Source: a virus. From it: a stretch of 54,370 bases of DNA. Shown piece after piece: positions 48,633 through 54,370 of this stretch; within the stretch, counting starts at the first letter, position 1; each line of letters begins with the position of its first letter. Made by a program: the position numbers and the translations under genes. The notes under the pieces are model-generated. The model had not been told where the DNA came from and made no database searches. It saw only the letters and a list, made by a program, of their open reading frames with translations. The DNA lies in the IMG/VR virus record IMGVR_UViG_3300046167_000449, positions 1 to 54,370 of that record; one strand, given 5' to 3'.

Positions 48633-49489
48633 TGAGAATAGACTATATTGAGTTTAAGAACTTTGCTTCTTACGGAAATCAAGTACAGCGGATAGAATTT
48701 AGAAAGGATGCATCAGAGTTATTTTTAACTTTAGGTAAAAATGGTCATGGTAAAACTACTATTGCTAATGCAATTATATACGGTCTATATGGTAAAGTTG
48801 AAGGTGTAAAATTAGCAGATCTACCTAATCGTATTAATAAAGAACTTCATGTAAAGATTGGTTTACAATGTGGTACTATGGCTATAGAAATAGAGCGAGG
48901 TATTGCACCAAATAGATTTAGCGTCTTAATTAATGGAGTTGAGTTTGATAAAGCAGGTAAGAAATCTGTACAAGAGTATTTAGAAGATGAAGTATTCGGT
49001 ATTCCATATCATGTATTTAAAAATATAATTATTCTATCAGTAAATGATTTTAAATCATTTTTAACTATGTCTAATCAAGACAAGAAGCAGATTATCGATA
49101 GAATGTTTGGCTTCTCTATTCTTAATGATATGCAAAGGCAAATCAAAGACGAACGTAGAGATATTAAATATGATATTGATGCTTATGATGCTGAGTTAAA
49201 TGAAATAATGAATTCAATCGGATCAGTTAAAGGTAAATTAAATACTTTACTTGCAGAATCTAAAACTGCAAATAAATCTAAGATCCAAGAATTAAAAGAC
49301 CAATTAGTTACTCTACATGAAACTGTATTAGATATTGAAGCTAATCGTACGAAGGAAGAAGATGCGATGAATAAGTTCAATAAAGAATATAATGAAAAGA
49401 GAACTGAGGCTGGGGATATTAAAAGAGAGATTGATTATCTAAATAAGAAGTTAAAGTTATATGAAAGTGGACATTGTCCCAACTTGTGA
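48632..49489 (+). CDS. 46: Recombination ATPase gp46 (SbcC/Rad50-like), segment 1
   Basis: This segment holds the N-terminal ATPase half with Walker A TLGKNGHGKTTIANA and the Q-loop region VFKNIIILSVNDFKSFL, then the first coiled-coil arm. The frame ends within the zinc hook. Removing one C of CCC near 49478 restores CPTCETKL, the CxxC hook that dimerises Rad50-type proteins. This repair shows the break is a one-base insertion. Confidence 0.9.
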   Translation: MRIDYIEFKNFASYGNQVQRIEFRKDASELFLTLGKNGHGKTTIANAIIYGLYGKVEGVKLADLPNRINKELHVKIGLQCGTMAIEIERGIAPNRFSVLINGVEFDKAGKKSVQEYLEDEVFGIPYHVFKNIIILSVNDFKSFLTMSNQDKKQIIDRMFGFSILNDMQRQIKDERRDIKYDIDAYDAELNEIMNSIGSVKGKLNTLLAESKTANKSKIQELKDQLVTLHETVLDIEANRTKEEDAMNKFNKEYNEKRTEAGDIKREIDYLNKKLKLYESGHCPNL

Positions 49490-50303
49490 AACTAAGTTAA
49501 CTTCTGATTGGCACGTAAAACAAAAAGATTCTTTTACTGAAAAGATTGATACCAGTACAAATGATATTAAGTCTATTAAAACAGAGATGGATGCTCTACA
49601 AGATAAAGTTTTAAAGGCTAGAACTGCTAAACTAGATTTAGAAGGTCAGATCTCAGATAATAAGGTAACGATGCGAGGTCTTAAAGGAGAACTATTAAAA
49701 TTAAAAGATACTCCAGAGGGTGCAGACTTCGATCACTTAAGAGGTCTTATTACAGAGTTTGAAGAGAAAGAAGCTGAAAAATCTGCAAATAAAGATCAGT
49801 TAAATGGTGACTATAACTTTATGGAAATAGTAGAGAATATTTTAGGTGAAGATGGCGTAAAGAATTTAGCAGTTAAAACTATTCTACCAGGACTTAATAG
49901 CAATATTGCAGCCATGGCACAAACCATGCACTTACAATTCCATATTAGATTTGATGAGAAGTTCAATTGTATTATTAATCACTTAGGTGAAGATATTAAT
50001 CCAATGACACTTTCAACTGGTGAGCGTAAGAAAGCAGACTTTATTGTTATTATTGCAATTATTAAAATCTTAAAATTAAGATTCCCACAATTAAACCTTC
50101 TTTTCTTAGATGAGTTATTATCTTCAGTAGACCATGATGGTGTTTACAATATATTGAAGATTTTAAATCAAGTAATTAAAGAACATGAAATAAACACATT
50201 CGTAATTAATCACTCGGTACTACCACATGAGATTTTTGACAAGAAAATTGAAATTTACCGAGAAAATGGATTCTCTAAATTTACAATAGAGAACATAGAT
50301 TAA
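49461..50303 (+). CDS. 46: Recombination ATPase gp46 (SbcC/Rad50-like), segment 2
   Basis: Real sequence begins at the zinc hook (about 49474); the ATG at 49461 is out of frame. The returning coil is followed by the ABC signature TLSTGERKKADF, Walker B LNLLFLDELLSSVD and the switch His in FVINHSVLPHE. The joined protein has about 557 residues (T4 gp46: 560). Confidence 0.9.
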   Translation: MKVDIVPTCETKLTSDWHVKQKDSFTEKIDTSTNDIKSIKTEMDALQDKVLKARTAKLDLEGQISDNKVTMRGLKGELLKLKDTPEGADFDHLRGLITEFEEKEAEKSANKDQLNGDYNFMEIVENILGEDGVKNLAVKTILPGLNSNIAAMAQTMHLQFHIRFDEKFNCIINHLGEDINPMTLSTGERKKADFIVIIAIIKILKLRFPQLNLLFLDELLSSVDHDGVYNILKILNQVIKEHEINTFVINHSVLPHEIFDKKIEIYRENGFSKFTIENID

Positions 50304-50309
50304 TGGAGT

Positions 50310-50319
50310 GATATATACT
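50310..50319 (+). promoter_or_regulatory. GATATATACT late-promoter-like box
   Basis: The box lies two bases before the ATG at 50322 and resembles the one at 51405. It is too close for a standard leader, so it may be a leaderless late start or a chance match. Confidence 0.3.
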
Positions 50320-50321
50320 CT

Positions 50322-51398
50322 ATGGCAACATACAATCTTAAATTTAATAAAGACGATTCAGTTATTAGACACGTAGTTGTTGGTCTATTAGCAGACCTCA
50401 ATAGTAAACTGAGTTTTTGGAGACAAATTAGCAACGACGAGAGAGTGGTTGTTGATGTCCCTTTCTTTTATGCAGTCTCAGGAGATGAGAACTTTTTAAA
50501 AGATGCATTCCTATTTTCAAATGTTAATGGACCAGGTTGTGACCCTGATGGTCAGTATGCAGATGGTAATTATGATAAAGTACCAAGAGGTATTGTAAAT
50601 TTAACTTCATTTGCAGTAGATCCTGCAAAATTAGTTAATAAAAGAAATATGGGCCAATATTCAATGATGAATGAAGAAGGCCTAATGGAAGGTTATGTTG
50701 CTGAATTCGAAATGATTCCATGTGTTATTGGAGTTGATGTAGAAATACTTGTATCAAGTCAATTAGACTTATTTAAAGTTACAGAAGCTATTGTAAAGAA
50801 AATGTACAAGGCTAATTTCTATAATGTAGATGCAGGACATTTAGAAGAGGGAACTTACAGAATCTCATCTGAGTATATGATGCCAGATGATTATACACAG
50901 GAAAAACCTGTGGAATATAGCTTTGATGATAAAGCAAATCATAAAATTACATTTAGTCTAGAGATTAATTCATTTATCCCATCATTTGATTTTGAAGAAG
51001 ATACTTATAGAAAATTCACTAGAACTACTTATGCTAATGCAATAACAGGAGACTATGACGATCCAAATGGATTCTTAGATCCTAATATGTCCCCTAATGT
51101 TTATTATGATTGTAACCAAGGTACCAAGTGGGAATCTAATGGACTACAATGGGTTATGACAGGAGGTGGATTCTCATGTACAGATCTTTCATTAGTAGCT
51201 ACATTTGGTGAAGAACAAAATACAGAATCTCAAATTAAAAGAGTTTCTAGAAGAAGAAAACAGTCTAATAGAATGTTTACAATTAAGAACGGACCAGGTC
51301 CTAATGTAGCTACTTCAGAGGATGCTAAACCAATACTTGGAGACAATTATTCAGTCACCGGAAGGGACTATCCGTTTGGAGGTAAAATAGACGAATAA
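50322..51398 (+). CDS. 15: Tail sheath stabiliser/completion protein, T4 gp15-like (candidate)
   Basis: This is a 358-residue protein. The N-terminus SVIRHVVVGLLADLNSKLSF, then VVVDVPFFYAVSGDENFL, follows the gp15 pattern (IRxYVVxFxxLFNDI, VPIxYxxKE). VPRGIVNLTSFAVDPAKLVN matches its PRMxFxxxxxxYDxxRKLN stretch, and EGYVAEFEMIPCVIGVDVEI the PYxxxFELxI strand. gp15 caps the contracted sheath and joins tail to head. The protein is longer than T4 gp15 (272) by a C-terminal Asn/Asp-rich part with basic RRRKQ. The match is by pattern. Confidence 0.5.
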   Translation: MATYNLKFNKDDSVIRHVVVGLLADLNSKLSFWRQISNDERVVVDVPFFYAVSGDENFLKDAFLFSNVNGPGCDPDGQYADGNYDKVPRGIVNLTSFAVDPAKLVNKRNMGQYSMMNEEGLMEGYVAEFEMIPCVIGVDVEILVSSQLDLFKVTEAIVKKMYKANFYNVDAGHLEEGTYRISSEYMMPDDYTQEKPVEYSFDDKANHKITFSLEINSFIPSFDFEEDTYRKFTRTTYANAITGDYDDPNGFLDPNMSPNVYYDCNQGTKWESNGLQWVMTGGGFSCTDLSLVATFGEEQNTESQIKRVSRRRKQSNRMFTIKNGPGPNVATSEDAKPILGDNYSVTGRDYPFGGKIDE

Positions 51399-51404
51399 TT
51401 TGAC

Positions 51405-51414
51405 GATATATACT
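51405..51414 (+). promoter_or_regulatory. GATATATACT late-promoter-like box
   Basis: It lies 23 bases before the ATG at 51438, a workable distance for a late promoter serving the coiled-coil protein gene. Confidence 0.45.
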
Positions 51415-51437
51415 TAATAGAAAATAAAATACGAAAA

Positions 51438-52628
51438 ATGGCAAATCAAGAAAACAATAAAGTTATTTCACCAGTTATTGAAAGTGGCCATGGTCACATT
51501 TTTCATGTTAATGGTGCAAACTTTAAAGTGACTGGATCTCATATAGAACCAGTAGCTGAAACTAACGATGTATTTAATACACTAGTTAGTGCTAATAATT
51601 TATTTACAATCAATGAGAATGGAATTTCATTCTACTACGATTACAACAATAAGCAAGCTATTTCTAAAATCGAAGAAAATGCAGATGTAAACTTCGATAA
51701 GATGAATGACTTAAACGATAAGATTAGTTTCTTAAATGAGTCAATTAAAGAACTTAGATTAGCTGGTAAAAAAGGAAAAGCTTTAGAGACTGCTACTAAA
51801 GAGTTAGAAACTACTCAAGAAGAATTAAACGAAACTAAAAGATCTTCAATTGCAATTCAATTTACTTATATAAAAGAATCAAATAAATTCTTTGCAGGTA
51901 AAATGGAAATCACTTTAGGTGGTGAAGAGAGACTTGCAGAAAGATTCTTTACCGTAGGTTATATCAAAGTTGAAGACAAACCTATCTTAGAAGCATTCCA
52001 AGTTGCTGCAGAAAACTTTGATACTTACAAAGTTTTAGATTTTGTAGAAGAGTCTACTAAAGATCAAATCACTGTAGTTTCTATGAAAGCAGAAAATAAT
52101 GCTTTTATTTACAGAAAGAATAATGATACTAAAATTGTAGAATTCAAAAAATTATTAGCTGATGCTGCTATAGAATATGTAGCAGAACAAACAGGAGCTG
52201 ATGTTACTGAATTATATGCTGAAGTTTTAGAATCTCTAGTAGAAAGAAGAAAAGCTAAGAATGAAAAGATTAATCTTTACAATGAGATGTTATCATTCTT
52301 ACATGACCAAGTAGGTAGATTAGCAGAAGCTGATAGAAATCTACCAGATATTAAAGCAGCAGATAATTTATTAAAAACTGAAATTAAAAGAATTTCAGAA
52401 GAATTAGCTGGTGTGCAAAATGAAGATATTTTAGATATTGAAGATGGATATGTCTCTGCTCAATTAAAAGTAGAATCTGATGGTTATCCAAAAGACCAGG
52501 TAATGAGAGTAGACGCTCTTGAATATACTAATGCAGGAAAGAATGATATACTTACAGTATTCATAAAAGATGAGCCTGCAAGAATTGAAAAGTTTAAAAT
52601 TGCTTTAGATTCTAAAGATGCAGTTTAA
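51438..52628 (+). CDS. Coiled-coil structural protein, family unknown
   Basis: This is a 396-residue protein. Residues 1-75 are a beta domain (SGHGHIFHVNGANFKVTGSH). Two long coiled-coil stretches follow (FLNESIKELRLAGKKGKALE; RRKAKNEKINLYNEMLSFLH) around a mixed domain. It has no membrane or signal sequence. It is flanked by a late-promoter-like box and a terminator, so it is expressed alone, probably late and in quantity. A virion or assembly role is inferred from that setting. Confidence 0.5.
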   Translation: MANQENNKVISPVIESGHGHIFHVNGANFKVTGSHIEPVAETNDVFNTLVSANNLFTINENGISFYYDYNNKQAISKIEENADVNFDKMNDLNDKISFLNESIKELRLAGKKGKALETATKELETTQEELNETKRSSIAIQFTYIKESNKFFAGKMEITLGGEERLAERFFTVGYIKVEDKPILEAFQVAAENFDTYKVLDFVEESTKDQITVVSMKAENNAFIYRKNNDTKIVEFKKLLADAAIEYVAEQTGADVTELYAEVLESLVERRKAKNEKINLYNEMLSFLHDQVGRLAEADRNLPDIKAADNLLKTEIKRISEELAGVQNEDILDIEDGYVSAQLKVESDGYPKDQVMRVDALEYTNAGKNDILTVFIKDEPARIEKFKIALDSKDAV

Positions 52629-52655
52629 TTAAACTTTCTTCCTAAATCCCACTAA

Positions 52656-52687
52656 AAGCCCGTTTCGAAACATTCGGGCTTTTTTTT
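52656..52687 (+). terminator. Rho-independent terminator
   Basis: AAGCCCG pairs with CGGGCTT, the inner GTTTCGAAAC is self-complementary, and eight or more T follow. It closes the 51438 gene just before the gp55 unit. Confidence 0.85.
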
Positions 52688-52716
52688 CATATAATAGTAA
52701 ATTAAACAAAGCAAAC

Positions 52717-53095
52717 GTGCCAAGAAAAAAGAATTATCTAAATAATAAAGATCTATACAATCAGATTGTGCAGTCTTTAGAGGATGATAAGTTAACTAGG
52801 GATGCTGAAAAGATGTTAATTCTTTTAGCAGAGAGGGCAATAAGAAAACTAGTTTATGTAAATAATGATGATAGAAATGATTGTCTACAATTTGCAATAC
52901 TAGACCTCTTAAAATACTGGCGTAACTTTAATCCCAAATATACCAACGCGTTTGCTTATTTCACAGAGATAGCAAAAGAGAGGGTATGCGAAAGGTTGGA
53001 ATAAAATCCACCCACAAAAATATAAGAACACAATGTCGATGGATAAGATTAATACCAATAATGGTAGTTCAGAAGGCGGAATGTTTAATATATAA
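52717..53095 (+). CDS. 55: Late sigma factor, T4 gp55-like (interrupted)
   Basis: It starts at GTG (PRKKNYLNNKDLYNQIV). Region 2-like sequence follows: ERAIRKLVYVNNDDRNDCLQ, LDLLKYWRNFNP and YTNAFAYFTEIAK. The frame stops at 53004. Removing one base near 52980 gives AKRGYAKGWNKIHPQKYKN, the conserved gp55 continuation, to the stop at 53095. At about 125 residues it is shorter than T4 gp55 (185). gp55 directs RNA polymerase to late promoters, probably the GATATATAA boxes here. Confidence 0.8.
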
Positions 53096-53572
53096 ATGTC
53101 AATAAAGAACTTAAAACCCAGAGGGAATTCAGGTTTTGTACAAGGCTATTACGAGCCACAAAATCCAGACAAATACATCGGTCCAACGCCGATCATTTAT
53201 CGTTCCTCATGGGAAAGAAAGTTTTGTATTATGTGTGATACTAAAGATAACGTATTAAAGTGGTCAAGCGAACCTGTGGAAATTGCTTATATTTCTAGAA
53301 TTGATAATAAAAAGCGAAAGTACTATCCGGACTTCTATATGAAGACCAAGAATGAAGAGGGTATTGAAGAAGAGTTTATAGTTGAAATCAAACCAGAAGC
53401 TCAAATTAAAAAACCTAGACCACCTCTTAAGAAATCAAAGAAGGCTTTAGAATCGTATAAGTTTTTAGCAGAGCAATATGTTAAGAACACTGACAAATAT
53501 AAATATGCGCAAGCATGGTGTGAAAGTCGTAACATGAGATTTATCGTGTTAACGGAAAAGACACTTAAATAA
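53096..53572 (+). CDS. 4: Head completion protein, T4 gp4-like
   Basis: The 158 residues (T4 gp4: 150) have a strong family pattern: GYYEPQNPDKYIGP, YRSSWERKFCIMCDTKDNVL, WSSEPVEIAYISRIDNKKRK, YYPDFYMKTKN and EFIVEIKPEAQ. The fold resembles a TnsA-type nuclease (the E, D and ExK positions are visible). The protein finishes the packaged head before tail joining. It starts directly after the gp55 stop, and its own stop overlaps the next ATG (TAATG). Confidence 0.85.
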   Translation: MSIKNLKPRGNSGFVQGYYEPQNPDKYIGPTPIIYRSSWERKFCIMCDTKDNVLKWSSEPVEIAYISRIDNKKRKYYPDFYMKTKNEEGIEEEFIVEIKPEAQIKKPRPPLKKSKKALESYKFLAEQYVKNTDKYKYAQAWCESRNMRFIVLTEKTLK

Positions 53573-54153
53573 TGGGACAAGTTAAAAAGAACATAAAAGA
53601 ATTAGCTAAAGATGCCGGCGGTAGAGGCGGAGCAAAATCTGCTGCTGAAGCCTGGTTCGTAGATTCTAAGAAGTCTATTAGAGAAGGTGCAGTACAGAGT
53701 ACGGCAAGAAGATTTAGACCAGGACAGGTCTATGTGTTTAGATACGACGATCCTAAATATGCAACAGAGTGGGATAGAAATCCATGTGTATTAGCATTGG
53801 ACCCAGCAGGTAATAATGACTGTGGCATTAATCTAAACTTATTACCACCTAATATTAAAGAAGAACTACTAGATGTAGTTTACGAAAGATTCAAAGGTTA
53901 CTTAAAGGGACAAGAGGGAAAGCCGGCTAAAAACCAGGCTCCGCTATCATTAAGTTATGATGGTGCAAAGGGCTTTTTAGGTAAATTTGGATTTGATTTT
54001 GCGATTAGACAATATATCCCTAGTCGTAAATCACAACAAGCAGTAGTAGGATATGAACACTGGGCCAGAATCGCACTTGCTGATTTTCTACAGTTAGAAG
54101 GCATGGGAGTTGGTGCTATCAGGGCAATGTTCAGAAACCACTTAAATAAATGA
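53572..54153 (+). CDS. Conserved structural-type protein, function unknown
   Basis: This is a 193-residue protein. A basic, glycine-rich start (KDAGGRGGAKSAAEAWFVDS) leads to RRFRPGQVYVFRYDDPKYAT, WDRNPCVLALDPAGNNDCG, and INLNLLPPNIKEELLDVVYE. I recognise FxPGxxYxFxYxxP with INLxxLPP from uncharacterised T4-like and other phage proteins next to head and baseplate genes. In T4, gene 53 follows gene 4, but this sequence does not resemble gp53. A virion assembly role is inferred. Confidence 0.55.
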   Translation: MGQVKKNIKELAKDAGGRGGAKSAAEAWFVDSKKSIREGAVQSTARRFRPGQVYVFRYDDPKYATEWDRNPCVLALDPAGNNDCGINLNLLPPNIKEELLDVVYERFKGYLKGQEGKPAKNQAPLSLSYDGAKGFLGKFGFDFAIRQYIPSRKSQQAVVGYEHWARIALADFLQLEGMGVGAIRAMFRNHLNK

Positions 54154-54163
54154 GATATATAAA
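54154..54163 (+). promoter_or_regulatory. GATATATAAA late-promoter-like box
   Basis: It starts at the base after the upstream stop and ends 19 bases before the ATG at 54183. It is well placed as a late promoter for the gene running out of the window. Confidence 0.45.
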
Positions 54164-54182
54164 ACAGAAATAATACTATATT

Positions 54183-54370
54183 ATGGCAGGATTTACCGAA
54201 AAAAGAAACGGACCATTCAGTTCTAACACAAGACCATTTAGCCTTTCAAATGCTTTGAAAACGCTAAGTTCTTTTGGTATGCGTTATGACGACATGGTAC
54301 TTAGACAATCTCAAGCAATTGGTCCAATGGAAGACCAGTTTGGCTATAGAGAGATGAACCCGTTTGGCCT
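54183..54370 (+). CDS. N-terminal part of an unknown gene cut by the window edge
   Basis: The visible 62 residues start MAGFTEKRNGPFSSNTRPFS and contain ALKTLSSFGMRYDDMVLRQS and YREMNPFG. A late-promoter-like box lies just upstream. Context suggests a structural gene. The family cannot be judged from this piece. Confidence 0.5.
   Translation, partial: MAGFTEKRNGPFSSNTRPFSLSNALKTLSSFGMRYDDMVLRQSQAIGPMEDQFGYREMNPFG

Noticed and set aside
53572-54153. T4 gp53 baseplate wedge (expected after gene 4 in T4)
   Set aside because: The length is similar, but none of the gp53 sequence features are present. The FxPGxxYxFxY and INLxxLPP motifs belong to a different, uncharacterised family.

Overview
This window is part of the genome of a T4-like tailed phage (a contractile-tailed myovirus). 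The diagnostic set is T4-type: gp32-, gp61-, UvsY-, UvsW-, NrdA/NrdB-, gp45-, gp43-, UvsX-, gp41-, gp33-, gp47-, gp46-, gp55- and gp4-like genes. The DNA is AT-rich, most genes lie on the plus strand, and stop and start codons usually abut or overlap. Start codons are preceded by A-rich leaders rather than Shine-Dalgarno sequences. A porin-like outer-membrane protein and TAnnTTTG-like promoter boxes also suggest a Bacteroidota (flavobacterial, probably marine) host. That host call is inference.

Layout. 1-15.2 kb holds virion genes: the end of an unknown gene, a very large adhesin/tail reading frame (524-8729), a collagen-like fibre with a C-terminal Hint (intein-like) domain, a candidate spanin, a large baseplate/tail protein and a tube-like protein. 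15.2-21.1 kb holds recombination and replication genes: a RuvC-like resolvase, a two-gene minus-strand island, gp32, primase, UvsY and UvsW. 21.1-30.5 kb holds modular proteins that share T4 internal-protein-like targeting motifs ([F]xx[FY][LI]xE) and [VIL]NE sites. Two are ligase-like nucleotidyltransferases, one of them fused to an NMNAT-like domain. 30.6-35.8 kb holds nucleotide and DNA-modification candidates: a metallophosphatase, an SGNH-like protein, an amino acid:DNA transferase-like protein, a fold-II PLP enzyme and a dimeric dUTPase.

35.8-43.3 kb holds the DNA polymerase split into two genes 4.9 kb apart. Between the halves lie nrdB, nrdA, a minus-strand gene, an outer-membrane protein gene and the sliding clamp. 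43.3-50.3 kb holds UvsX, a 2OG-Fe(II) oxygenase, gp41, a gp33 candidate, gp47 and gp46. 50.3-54.4 kb holds late and structural genes: a gp15-like protein, a coiled-coil protein, sigma gp55, head completion gp4 and two unknowns, the last cut by the window edge.

Three promoter-like families recur. GAAAC-N17/18-TATAA lies before metabolism and replication genes. GATATATA(A/C) lies before mostly late genes and is probably the gp55/gp33/gp45-dependent signal. A 70-base element lies at both minus-strand islands, and its core recurs before the gene at 30610.

About 18 genes or gene segments are interrupted by single-base frame changes, nearly all +1 relative to the inferred frame. They hit essential genes (gp55, gp46, primase, nrdA) and are most simply sequencing or assembly insertions. 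I annotate the segments and say how they join. After joining, no stretch longer than about 300 bases lacks a gene.
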